Of a DNA stretch of 64,000 nt, positions 20,756-28,673 are shown one piece after another. The notes under the pieces are model-generated. The model had not been told where the DNA came from and did no database searches. It saw nothing but the letters and a program-made list of their open reading frames with translations. The first letter of the stretch is position 1, and each line of letters begins with the position of its first letter. Source of the DNA: JALORV01 sp963712485 (GTDB taxonomy: Bacteria > Pseudomonadota > Gammaproteobacteria > Burkholderiales > Burkholderiaceae_F). Location: assembly GCA_963712485.1 (NCBI GenBank), contig CAVQID010000060.1:1-64000 (forward strand). The letters run 5' to 3'. The position numbers were made by a program, and so were the translations under genes.

Positions 20756-21423
20756 CGGATGCGAAGCCGCTGAGCCGCCGCAGCTTGTTGCTGTGTGCCG
20801 GAGCACTTGCACTGGCACCGCAAGCAGCCGTCGGAGGTGCGCAGAAGTATGAGCCGCTGGCGGATGCGGTGCGCGTTGCGCTCGCCAGCCAGATCGCCGA
20901 CAGCCGGCCTCCGGAGCGCAGTTTCACCACCATCGATGAACGGCTTGCCTATCTGGCATGGATGGGCGAAATGTCGGAACGGCTGAAAGGTCGCATTTCC
21001 GACTACGCCGCCCGCGTCGACTTTCTCAAGACGCTGGACTACGAGGCCTTGCGCGCCGGGCTCGACCGCCAGCTCGTACTCGGATTGATCACGGTTGAAA
21101 GCAACTTCCGCAAATACGCCGTTTCCGTGGCCGGCGCGCGGGGATTCATGCAGGTCATGCCATTTTGGACGCGCGTGATCGGCGACGGCGAACCGCGGCG
21201 CCTCTTTGAGATGCGGACGAACCTTCGCTACGGCGCCGTGATCCTGCGTCACTATCTTGACGTCGAGAATGGCGACCTCTTCATGGCGCTCGGACGGTAT
21301 AACGGCAGCCGTGGACGGCCACAGTATCCCAACGCGGTCCTGGCTGCCTGGAGAGGTCGCTGGCACTACGATGCGCCGGCGCGAGCCAACGCCAGCCCGC
21401 CGACACCAGCGCCCAAGGTCTGA
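20752..21423 (+). CDS. Soluble-type lytic murein transglycosylase with signal sequence
   Basis: 223 residues. N-terminal SRRSLLLCAGALALAPQAA looks like a signal peptide with a twin arginine, possibly Tat-dependent, or a lipoprotein through the cysteine. The SLT domain carries the catalytic glutamate in TVESNFRKYAVS and GARGFMQVMPFW, with a late YNGSRGRPQYPNAV. Expected to cut glycan strands in the periplasm. GTG start overlaps the proS stop; placement after proS is common in Burkholderiales. Confidence 0.9.
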   Translation: MTDAKPLSRRSLLLCAGALALAPQAAVGGAQKYEPLADAVRVALASQIADSRPPERSFTTIDERLAYLAWMGEMSERLKGRISDYAARVDFLKTLDYEALRAGLDRQLVLGLITVESNFRKYAVSVAGARGFMQVMPFWTRVIGDGEPRRLFEMRTNLRYGAVILRHYLDVENGDLFMALGRYNGSRGRPQYPNAVLAAWRGRWHYDAPARANASPPTPAPKV

Positions 21424-21424
21424 G

Positions 21425-22813
21425 TCAGCGCTTCGGCATTCCGGGCATTCCGGGAAATCCGCGCATACCGCCGAGGCCGCGCATCATCTTTGCCAGGCCG
21501 CCCCTTTTCATCTGTTTCATCATCGACTGCATCTGCTCGAACTGATTGAGCAGGCGATTGACTTCCTGCACGGGTACGCCGGCCCCGCTGGCGATGCGAC
21601 GTTTGCGCGATGCCTTGATCAGTTCGGGCTTCGCTCGTTCCCCCGGAGTCATCGATGAAATGATGCCTTCGATGCGGCGGATCTGCTTCTCACTGTCGGC
21701 CGTGTTGACCTGGCCGGCCGCCTGGGCGAACTGGACCGGCAGCTTGTCGACCAGTCCGGCGAGCCCGCCCATCTTGCGCATCTGCCCGACCTGCTCACGG
21801 AAGTCGTTGAGATCGAAGCGCTCGCCGGCCTGCATGCGCTTGGCAAACTTCTGCGCGCTGTCGACATCGACGGCTTTCTTGACGTCCTCGACGAGCGCGA
21901 CGATGTCGCCCATCCCAAGGATTCGGCCCGCCATGCCGGCCGGGTTGAAGCGCTCGAATCCCGAGAGCTTTTCGCCAACACCGACGAACTTGATCGGTCG
22001 CCCCGTCACCTGACGCACGGAAAGTGCGGCGCCGCCACGGGAATCACCATCGAGTTTGGTCAGGATCACGCCCGTCAGCGGCAAGCGCTCAGCGAATGCT
22101 TTGGCGGTGTTGACCGCGTCCTGCCCCAGCATCGCATCGACGACGAACAGCGTCTCGATCGGGTTGAGGCGCTGCTCGAGCGCGGCGACTTCCTGCATCA
22201 TCGCCTCGTCGATGGCGAGACGGCCTGCCGTGTCGACGATCAGTACGTCGAAAAACTGCCGGCGCGCATGGTCGAGCGCCCGGCCGGCGATGTCGAGCGG
22301 AGCCTCACCGGTTGCCGACGGGAAGAACTGGGCCTCGGCCTGGGCAGCAACCGTCTTCAGCTGCTCGATCGCGGCGGGGCGATAAACGTCGGTTGATACG
22401 ACGAGCACCTTCTTCCTGCGCTCGGCGAGCAGCCACTTCGCGAGCTTGCCGGCCGTCGTGGTCTTGCCGGCTCCCTGCAGGCCCGCAAGCAGAATGACCG
22501 CCGGTGGCTGCGTCGCTAGGTTGAGATCCGTCTCGGCTTCAGGCAGGTCGCCGCCGATCAGCAGCGTCAGCTCGCGCTGGACGACGCCGACGAGCGCCTG
22601 TCCCGGTGTCAGGCTGCCGACCACTTCTTCGCCCTGCGCGCGCTCCTTGATCCGAGCGATGAAGTCGCGCACGACAGGCAGAGCGACGTCCGCTTCGAGC
22701 AGCGCCACGCGTACCTCGCGCAGCATGTCCTGCATGTTCTGCTCGGTAAGGCGCGCCTGGCCGCGCATCGTCTTGACGACACGCGCCAGCTTCGTGGTCA
22801 GCTGTTCCAGCAT
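21425..22813 (-). CDS. ffh: Signal recognition particle protein Ffh
   Basis: 462-residue SRP54 homologue. N domain, G domain with G1 GLQGAGKTT, DTAGR and TKLDGDSRGGAA, and a Met/Gly-rich M domain ending MRGLGGMRGFPGMPGMPKR. ATG 22813 gives the normal start MLEQLTTKLARVVKTMRG; the open frame to 23056 overlaps the divergent gene. One base separates its stop from the transglycosylase stop. Confidence 0.97.
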   Translation of the reverse strand: MLEQLTTKLARVVKTMRGQARLTEQNMQDMLREVRVALLEADVALPVVRDFIARIKERAQGEEVVGSLTPGQALVGVVQRELTLLIGGDLPEAETDLNLATQPPAVILLAGLQGAGKTTTAGKLAKWLLAERRKKVLVVSTDVYRPAAIEQLKTVAAQAEAQFFPSATGEAPLDIAGRALDHARRQFFDVLIVDTAGRLAIDEAMMQEVAALEQRLNPIETLFVVDAMLGQDAVNTAKAFAERLPLTGVILTKLDGDSRGGAALSVRQVTGRPIKFVGVGEKLSGFERFNPAGMAGRILGMGDIVALVEDVKKAVDVDSAQKFAKRMQAGERFDLNDFREQVGQMRKMGGLAGLVDKLPVQFAQAAGQVNTADSEKQIRRIEGIISSMTPGERAKPELIKASRKRRIASGAGVPVQEVNRLLNQFEQMQSMMKQMKRGGLAKMMRGLGGMRGFPGMPGMPKR

Positions 22814-22847
22814 GGGGATCGACAGGGGGAGCAAGGCGAGCGCGTGG

Positions 22848-22853
22848 TATAAA
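22848..22853 (+). promoter_or_regulatory. Possible -10 box for a leaderless ccsA-like transcript
   Basis: TATAAA lies only 5 bases before the ATG of the CcsA-like gene, so transcription from it would start at or next to the start codon. No good -35 is visible. The minus-strand ispB start shows the same arrangement with TATAAT. Confidence 0.4.
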
Positions 22854-22858
22854 TTCTC

Positions 22859-23698
22859 ATGCCACCGCGCTCCGAATGGCTCGTATTGTACGGCGCCGTC
22901 GTCGCGCTCTACCTGCTGGTCGCGTGGCGGGAGTGGGGCACGCTCAGCAGCAGCGCCGAGCGACTGCCCGCGTGGCCGAGCGGGATTCTGGCGATCGCAT
23001 TTGGGCTGCACGGCGTCCTGCTGTGGCACGCGATCATCGGGCCGGAACTGTTCCACTTCGGTTTTGCCTATGCGCTGTCCGCAACGCTCTGGCTCACGGT
23101 CCTGATCGTCTGGGCTGAGAGCTACTTTTCTGCGTCCCGCGGACTGCTGCTGCTGGTCCTGCCGCTGGCGGCGGTTGCCTCAGGACTGCCGGTGCTCTTT
23201 CCCGGAGCAGCCGTCGGCCCGGCCACCGCGTCGATGGTGTTTCGTCTTCATCTGGTGCTGGCGATCCTGGCGTACAGCCTGTTGACGATCGCGGCGATGC
23301 AGGCATTGCTCATGGCGACGATGGACCGCCGCCTGCATGGCGATGTACTCACCGACCGTACCCCCCTCGCGCGCTTTCTCGACAGACTGCCGCCGCTGCT
23401 CGCGATGGAAACGGTGCTGTTCCGGCTGATCGCCGCAGGTTTCGTGTTGCTGACGGCAACCCTGGTGAGCGGGGTCTTTTTCTCCGAACAGACTTTCGGA
23501 CGACCGCTACGCTTTGATCACAAGTCGGTCTTCACCATAGCGGCGTGGGTGGTGTTTGGCGGACTGCTTGCCGGTCGGGTTTTTTTCGGCTGGCGCGGCC
23601 GTACCGCGTTGCGCTGGACCCTGATCGGTTTTGCGATGCTGATGCTGGCCTATGTGGGCAGCCGGTTTGTCCTCGAGGTACTTCTGGGGCGCGTGTAA
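22859..23698 (+). CDS. CcsA/YpjD-family cytochrome c biogenesis-like membrane protein
   Basis: 279-residue protein with about eight transmembrane helices and conserved histidines (GLHGVLLWHA, FRLHLVLAILAYS, FDHKSVFTIAAW). It belongs to the CcsA/YpjD branch that sits beside ffh in proteobacteria; the tryptophan-rich haem-handling motif of true CcsA appears only as WAESYFS. Function in haem handling is family inference. Stop overlaps the next start (TAATG). Confidence 0.88.
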   Translation: MPPRSEWLVLYGAVVALYLLVAWREWGTLSSSAERLPAWPSGILAIAFGLHGVLLWHAIIGPELFHFGFAYALSATLWLTVLIVWAESYFSASRGLLLLVLPLAAVASGLPVLFPGAAVGPATASMVFRLHLVLAILAYSLLTIAAMQALLMATMDRRLHGDVLTDRTPLARFLDRLPPLLAMETVLFRLIAAGFVLLTATLVSGVFFSEQTFGRPLRFDHKSVFTIAAWVVFGGLLAGRVFFGWRGRTALRWTLIGFAMLMLAYVGSRFVLEVLLGRV

Positions 23699-23931
23699 TG
23701 GGACGTATCCTCTTTTTCGTGTTGCTGGCAGTCGCCGCCTACGTGGCCTGGCAGTGGTTGCGGCGTTCATCCCTGCGCGGGCCCGCCAGTGACAGCCAGA
23801 CGCGTGCGGTTCCGCAGGCGATGGTCAGCTGTGCACATTGCGGGCTGCATCTTCCGCGACAGGACGCGTTGCCGGCAGGCGAGCGCTACTACTGCAGCGA
23901 CGAACACCGCCAGCGCGGCCCCTCGTCCTGA
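23698..23931 (+). CDS. PP0621 family small membrane protein
   Basis: 77 residues: one N-terminal helix (ILFFVLLAVAAYVAWQWL), a short linker, then a metal-binding C-terminus CAHCGLHLP and YYCSDEH. Conserved hypothetical of the PP0621 family, almost always between ffh/ccsA-like and pilS genes, so a link to pili is suspected but unproven. The ATG overlaps the previous stop by one base. Confidence 0.85.
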   Translation: MGRILFFVLLAVAAYVAWQWLRRSSLRGPASDSQTRAVPQAMVSCAHCGLHLPRQDALPAGERYYCSDEHRQRGPSS

Positions 23932-23941
23932 GCATCCACTG

Positions 23942-25648
23942 ATGGCAGCGGTCGAGCCGCCGGTCCAGGAAAGCGCTGTCGCCGAACACGAGGATGCGCC
24001 CTGGCGCACGCTCGAGTACTTCGCGACGACGCGGGTCATCGTGGCAAGCGCGCTGGTGCTCGGAGCGGCCGCCTTCGGGTTTCGCAGCGCCGGAGCGAGC
24101 GTCGGTCTGCAGTCCGGACTGCTGTTGATGCTGGGCTATTTTGGGGCCGCAGCTGGATTCGCGGGTCTCGCGCTTTACTTTCATCGTCACTTCTTGCCGC
24201 AAGTCTTTGGGCAACTCGCGCTCGACCTGGCGGCAGTTACGACCCTGGTGATCGCCGGTGGCGGCGTCGCGTCCGGTTGGGTGATCCTTTATCTGCTGCC
24301 ACTGGCGGGTGCGTCGCTGCTGCTGCCGTCGTTGCAGGTGTTCTTCGTCTGTTCGATAGCGGTGCTCGCAATACTGATCGATGCCGGCTTGCGGACTTTC
24401 GAAGCTGGCGGCAGCGACTCGTTATTGTTCCAGGCGGGCGTCTTTGGAGCCGCGCTGTTCGCGGTGTCCGCATTGCTGCGTGCTTTGAGTGCGCGCCTCG
24501 CGAGCCAGGAGAAACTGGCGCGCAGCCGCGGGCGGGACCTGCAGAACCAGCTGGCGATCAACCGACTGGTGATTGCCCAGATGGACCAGGGCGTCATCGT
24601 CGTCGACAAAACCGGGCGAGTGCGCGCCAATAATCGCGCCGCGCGCCGCATGCTGGGCCTGGACTCCGCAGCGCAGCTGACGGGTGAGCTCCTCGCCGAC
24701 ATCCCGGCAGCCAGTGAGCTCGCGGTGGCATTCATCGCCTGGAGCGAGGGCGGCCGCAGCGAAGGCCTGTGGTCCAACACCATCGTTCCAACCGCCGAAA
24801 ACGGCGCTGAGATCGCGCCGGAGGCGCGCCTGCGTGCCCGATTCGCGCGGCCATCAGCGCCGACATCGGACGAATTCGTCATCTTCATCGAGGACGTGCG
24901 TGACGTCGAGGACCGGGCGCAGCAACTGAAGCTGGCGGCGATGGGCCGCCTGACGGCGTCGATCGCGCACGAAATTCGTAACCCGCTGGCGGCCATCAGC
25001 AATGCCGGCCAGTTGCTGAACGAGGACGCGCGCGATCCCGTGCTGAAACGGCTCGCGGCCATCGTCAGGGAGAACACGCTGCGGCTGAACCGGCTGGTCG
25101 AGGACGTGCTGCGGGTCGCGCGGCGCGAACCGCCGCTCGGAGACGAAATTGCGCTTTCGGATTTCGTCCGTGAATTCCTCGACGAGTTTGCGCGCGATCG
25201 GGGGCTCGCGCCGTCGACGATCGAGGCGCAGTTCGCGCCGGCGCAGCGTGTGAAGTTCGAGCAGTCGCATCTGCGGCAGGTGCTCTATAACCTGGTCGAC
25301 AACGCGCTGCGCTACGCCAGTGGCGGGCCGGGGTCCGTCTGTGTGATTGTCGAGCCGGCGCCCGAAGGCGACAGGCCGCAGCTGTGGGTGCTCGATGACG
25401 GGCCCGGCGTGCCATTCGAAGCCCGCACGGGGCTCTTTGAGCCTTTCTTCACCACCCGCAACCAGGGAACGGGCCTCGGTCTTTACCTGGCACGCGAGTT
25501 CTGTGTCACCAATCGGGCTGAACTGTCTTATGCGTCGCGGCGGGAAGTCGACGGTAGCTCCCGCGACGGCTTCCTGTTGCGTTTTGGACTCGGTTCACGC
25601 GCCGATGCAAGCCTGCACGGCTTTCTGGATACCATTCCGGTCCGATGA
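23942..25648 (+). CDS. pilS: Sensor histidine kinase PilS
   Basis: 568-residue kinase of the PilS/PilR system controlling pilin transcription. About six N-terminal transmembrane helices (residues ~35-190), a PAS-like region, HisKA with SIAHEIRNPLAAISNAG (phospho-His in HEIRNP), then HATPase with NALRYA, DDGPGVPF and GTGLGLYLA. ATG 23942 is the first after the PP0621 stop; an upstream in-frame ATG overlaps that gene. Stop overlaps pilR (ATGA). Confidence 0.94.
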   Translation: MAAVEPPVQESAVAEHEDAPWRTLEYFATTRVIVASALVLGAAAFGFRSAGASVGLQSGLLLMLGYFGAAAGFAGLALYFHRHFLPQVFGQLALDLAAVTTLVIAGGGVASGWVILYLLPLAGASLLLPSLQVFFVCSIAVLAILIDAGLRTFEAGGSDSLLFQAGVFGAALFAVSALLRALSARLASQEKLARSRGRDLQNQLAINRLVIAQMDQGVIVVDKTGRVRANNRAARRMLGLDSAAQLTGELLADIPAASELAVAFIAWSEGGRSEGLWSNTIVPTAENGAEIAPEARLRARFARPSAPTSDEFVIFIEDVRDVEDRAQQLKLAAMGRLTASIAHEIRNPLAAISNAGQLLNEDARDPVLKRLAAIVRENTLRLNRLVEDVLRVARREPPLGDEIALSDFVREFLDEFARDRGLAPSTIEAQFAPAQRVKFEQSHLRQVLYNLVDNALRYASGGPGSVCVIVEPAPEGDRPQLWVLDDGPGVPFEARTGLFEPFFTTRNQGTGLGLYLAREFCVTNRAELSYASRREVDGSSRDGFLLRFGLGSRADASLHGFLDTIPVR

Positions 25649-27150
25649 ACGAACCGCTGCCTTCCGAAGCGACACGCCAGCCTTCGGCGCGGCGCTCGCC
25701 TGCGGTTCTCGTTGTCGACGACGAGGCGGACCTGCGCGAACTGCTGTCGCTGACTCTGGTTCGGCTCGGTCTCGATGTGGACACGGCCGAATCGGTGACC
25801 GCGGCGCGCGCGCTGCTCGCGCAGAATCGGTATGCGCTGTGTCTGACCGACATGCGGTTGCCGGACGGCACCGGGCTCGAGCTGGTCCGTGAGGTGAACC
25901 AGGCCGCCGGGCCGCCGATCGCGGTGATCACGGCTTACGGCAGTGCAGAGAACGCAGTCGCTGCTCTCAAAGCCGGGGCGTTCGACTATCTGACGAAGCC
26001 CGTCGACCTCGACCAGCTTCGTCTGCTGGTGCGATCGGCGGTGCGTGATGCATCGGCGCCGGCTGCGAGTGATTCGCGGGGCGCGGCGGTAGAGCCCGAG
26101 CTGGCGCTGGCGCGCCTCGTCGGCTCCACGCCGTCGATGCAGCAGATGCGCGCGCTCATTGGACGCCTCGCTCGCAGCATGGCGCCGGTGGCCATCTGCG
26201 GCGAGTCCGGCAGCGGCAAGGAACTCGCTGCCCGCGCCATCCACGATCTGTCAGCGCGCGGGGCACAACCGTTCGTGGCCGTGAACTGCGGTGCGATACC
26301 GGAAACGCTGATGGAGGCGGAATTCTTCGGTTATCGCAAGGGCGCGTTTTCCGGCGCGGATCGGGATCGCGACGGTTTCTTCCAGGCCGCGTCCGGCGGC
26401 ACGCTGTTCCTCGACGAGGTTGCCGACCTGCCGCTCGCGATGCAGGTGAAGCTGCTTCGCGCCATTCAGGAAAGGCGAGTCCGAAAGATCGGCTCGCCGA
26501 TTGAGGAAACCGTGGACGTGCGCATTGTGAGCGCGACACACCAGGACCTCGCTGCGCTGGTCGCCAGCGGCCGTTTCAGGCAGGACCTTTACTACCGGCT
26601 GAACGTCATCGAGCTGAAGGTACCGCCGCTGCGTGACCGACTCGACGACATCGAAGTGCTGGCGGACACAATCCTCAGCCGCATCGCCGAAAGGACTGGC
26701 GGGCCGGCGGCAAGGTTGTCGCCTGCCGCGCTCGCGGCCCTGAGTCGTTACCGTTTCCCCGGCAATGTCCGCGAGCTCGAAAACATCCTTGAACGGGCGG
26801 TGGCGCTCGCGGGCGACGACGTATTGATGGCCGACGACCTGCTGCTCACGGGACCGGAAGTCGACCTGGCGATCGAAGCAGAACCGATTGCGCCCGACGA
26901 TGCGACGTCGCCGGAACTAACGGCCGCAACCGCATCGCCGGCAGTCTACGAACTCGTCGATGGCATTCCCACTTCGCTCCCGCGTTTCTCGACGAGCATG
27001 AACGCAATGCCATCCGGTCCGCGCTTGCGAAAACGCGATACAACCGGACGGCGGCAGCTCAGTTGCTGGGCATCACGTTTCGCCAGCTGCGTTATCGGAT
27101 GCAGCGCCTGGATATCAAGTGACCGCGCGCGAGGTCGAGCGCCGCTGTAA
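25645..27150 (+). CDS. pilR: Response regulator PilR (NtrC family), reading frame broken near the C-terminus
   Basis: Sigma-54 activator for pilin genes. Receiver domain (residues ~10-130, DDEADLRELL, phospho-Asp in CLTDMRLPDG, Lys in YLTKPVD), AAA+ domain with Walker A GESGSGKE and sigma-54 contact loop GAFSGADR, then the linker. At about 26,983-26,987 the frame slips: shifting by one base restores FLDEHERNAIRSALAKTRYN and the Fis-type helix-turn-helix AAAQLLGITFRQLRYRMQRL, ending at a TGA at 27,120-27,122. As written, the frame instead runs to 27,150 with nonsense and loses the DNA-binding helix. Either a 1-base deletion or a sequence error. Confidence 0.9.
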   Translation: MNEPLPSEATRQPSARRSPAVLVVDDEADLRELLSLTLVRLGLDVDTAESVTAARALLAQNRYALCLTDMRLPDGTGLELVREVNQAAGPPIAVITAYGSAENAVAALKAGAFDYLTKPVDLDQLRLLVRSAVRDASAPAASDSRGAAVEPELALARLVGSTPSMQQMRALIGRLARSMAPVAICGESGSGKELAARAIHDLSARGAQPFVAVNCGAIPETLMEAEFFGYRKGAFSGADRDRDGFFQAASGGTLFLDEVADLPLAMQVKLLRAIQERRVRKIGSPIEETVDVRIVSATHQDLAALVASGRFRQDLYYRLNVIELKVPPLRDRLDDIEVLADTILSRIAERTGGPAARLSPAALAALSRYRFPGNVRELENILERAVALAGDDVLMADDLLLTGPEVDLAIEAEPIAPDDATSPELTAATASPAVYELVDGIPTSLPRFSTSMNAMPSGPRLRKRDTTGRRQLSCWASRFASCVIGCSAWISSDRARGRAPL

Positions 27151-27190
27151 TGCGGCCGTGACGCTGGCAGCGACGGTGGCTGAGGAGCGG

Positions 27191-27754
27191 ATGTCGTCCA
27201 CGTCGTCTCATGTCGAACCCGACGGCTGGCTCACTTCGGCTCGCAAGGTGCCTTCTTCAAACTTCGATGCGCGTCCGGTGCTCGAGCGCGTCTCCGTCGT
27301 TGTTCTGCACAACATCAGCCTGCCTCCGGGTCACTATGGTGGCGGACACGTAGAGCGCCTCTTCACGAACCGGCTTGTGCCCGGCGAACACCCGTTCCTG
27401 GACCGCGTCTGCGAGGGGCGCGTCTCCGCGCACTTCTTCATCGACCGACAGGGTTGCTGCACGCAGTTCGTCTCCTGCCTTGACCGGGCCTGGCACGCCG
27501 GCGCGTCGTCATTCCGTGGTCGGCCGGGGTGCAACGATTTTTCGATCGGCATCGAGCTCGAGGGAACTGATTTCGAGCCCTATGCCGACATTCAGTATCA
27601 ATCATTGAACGAGCTGCTGGCTGCGCTCGAAGCGGCTTATCCGCTTGAGGCCATTGTCGGCCACAGCGACATTGCGCGCGACCGGAAGACCGACCCGGGT
27701 CCCTTCCTGCGCTGGGACCGACTCGCGGTCTCGTCTCATCTTCTCAGCTGCTGA
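27191..27754 (+). CDS. ampD: 1,6-anhydro-N-acetylmuramyl-L-alanine amidase AmpD
   Basis: 187-residue cytoplasmic zinc amidase that recycles anhydro-muropeptides and so affects AmpR-type beta-lactamase induction. Zinc ligands: histidine of VVLHNISLPPG, and the His and Asp of GHSDIARDRKTDPGP. NDFSIGIELEGTD is the family signature. I chose ATG 27191 because AGGAG is close ahead and homologues begin near DGWL; GTG 27119 would overlap the restored pilR stop by 4 bp and is the alternative. Confidence 0.93.
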   Translation: MSSTSSHVEPDGWLTSARKVPSSNFDARPVLERVSVVVLHNISLPPGHYGGGHVERLFTNRLVPGEHPFLDRVCEGRVSAHFFIDRQGCCTQFVSCLDRAWHAGASSFRGRPGCNDFSIGIELEGTDFEPYADIQYQSLNELLAALEAAYPLEAIVGHSDIARDRKTDPGPFLRWDRLAVSSHLLSC

Positions 27755-27820
27755 TCGCATTTGCACCGCGCTCGCCTGCGGCCGCAGCGCGTTCACGATG
27801 CACTGCCGCATCGACGGAAG

Positions 27821-27849
27821 TTGAACTCCTGAAAAAGTTCTCCTATGAT
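27821..27849 (+). promoter_or_regulatory. nrdAB promoter
   Basis: TTGAAC (27821-27826), 17-bp spacer, TATGAT (27844-27849). The predicted start, about 27856, falls at the upstream edge of the first NrdR box. Confidence 0.65.
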
Positions 27850-27855
27850 GCGTAC

Positions 27856-27902
27856 ATACAAAAACTAGTGCTTATCAGCTACGGGACCACTACATATTGT
27901 GG
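27856..27902 (+). promoter_or_regulatory. Paired NrdR boxes upstream of nrdA
   Basis: Two NrdR-like boxes 31 bp apart, three helical turns. The second, 27887-27902, reads CCACTACATATTGTGG inside a perfect GACCAC/GTGGTC palindrome and fits the known NrdR consensus well. The first, 27856-27871 (ATACAAAAACTAGTGC), is weaker. Box pairs with this spacing are typical for repression of ribonucleotide reductase genes by NrdR when dATP is plentiful. Confidence 0.75.
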
Positions 27903-27969
27903 TCAGGGTCGGGGTGAAGAACCTCAGCCGGTGATGGGCGCAGATCTTGCCAAGCGGCGGAAAGCGGGT

Positions 27970-28082
27970 CCTCACGCGCCACGGCGTCTTGCCGGAGCGT
28001 GAGGCGGAGCGAAAAGAGGAAACAGCCGGGGCGGCTACAACTTGTGGTCCGCAGCGCAGTCCATGCGTTGCGCGCACGAGTT
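27970..28082 (+). promoter_or_regulatory. Structured 5' leader of nrdA, three hairpins
   Basis: Hairpin 1, 27970-28004: CCTCACGC/GCGTGAGG with an inner CGGC/GCCG. Hairpin 2, 28024-28036: AGCCG/CGGCT. Hairpin 3, 28039-28082: AACTTGTG/CACGAGTT with an inner CGCAGCGC/GCGTTGCG stem (G-U pairs). They lie between the NrdR-controlled start and the nrdA ribosome site. I do not recognise a known riboswitch class. Confidence 0.5.
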
Positions 28083-28115
28083 CCGCCACGGCTGCAAGGA
28101 GCACTCGGAGGTCGT

Positions 28116-28673
28116 ATGCAGTTTCAGCAGTCCGCCACCCCGGCGACGGTCGGGTTGGCTGTACATCTTTCCCCGGTAGAAACGGGTGGGGGCGTCAGCG
28201 CCGTGCAAGCGACGTCGTTCGGTGATTACAAGGTCATCCGTCGCAATGGTGCAGTTGTCGCGTTTGAGCCATCCAAGATCGCCGTCGCGATGACCAAGGC
28301 GTTCATCGCGGTTCGCGGCGGACAGGGTGCGGCGTCAGCGGCGATTCGCGAACAGGTGGAAAAGCTCACGGGCAGCGTGGTGACCGCCCTGATGCGCCGG
28401 CAGCCGGCCGGCGGAACGTTTCACATTGAAGATGTCCAGGACCAGGTCGAACTGTCGCTGATGCGCGACGGCGCACATGACGTCGCGCGATCCTATGTCT
28501 TGTATCGCGAGAGACGGTCGCAGGAGCGCGCCGCGACGCGTCAGGCGGTGCCGGCGGCCGCTACACCGCTTTCGATGATCGAGGAGGGCCGTCGGGTTCC
28601 GCTCGACATGCAATCGCATCGAGTCGCTGGTGCGGGCGGCGTGCGCGGGCCTCGACGAATTCGTGACGCCTGA
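28116..28673 (+). CDS. nrdA: Ribonucleotide reductase alpha subunit NrdA, N-terminal fragment (frameshifted)
   Basis: First of three frames that together make class Ia NrdA. GGAGG lies 4 bases before ATG 28116. It contains the ATP-cone: YKVIRRNGAVVAFEPSKI and THIEDVQDQVEL-like FHIEDVQDQVEL, residues ~35-130, which binds the dATP/ATP activity effector. After RRVPLDMQ (about 28,611-28,615) the true sequence RIESLVRAACAGL continues one base later in the next frame; the written frame ends in nonsense at 28,673. Consistent with one extra base. Confidence 0.85.
   Translation: MQFQQSATPATVGLAVHLSPVETGGGVSAVQATSFGDYKVIRRNGAVVAFEPSKIAVAMTKAFIAVRGGQGAASAAIREQVEKLTGSVVTALMRRQPAGGTFHIEDVQDQVELSLMRDGAHDVARSYVLYRERRSQERAATRQAVPAAATPLSMIEEGRRVPLDMQSHRVAGAGGVRGPRRIRDA

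Noticed and set aside
26976..27000. Programmed -1 frameshifting in pilR
   Set aside because: The site has only a TTT and no slippery heptamer; relatives encode PilR in one frame.
27970..28082. Cobalamin riboswitch before nrdA
   Set aside because: No B12-box or conserved core; hairpin order differs, and the gene is a class Ia, not B12-dependent, reductase.
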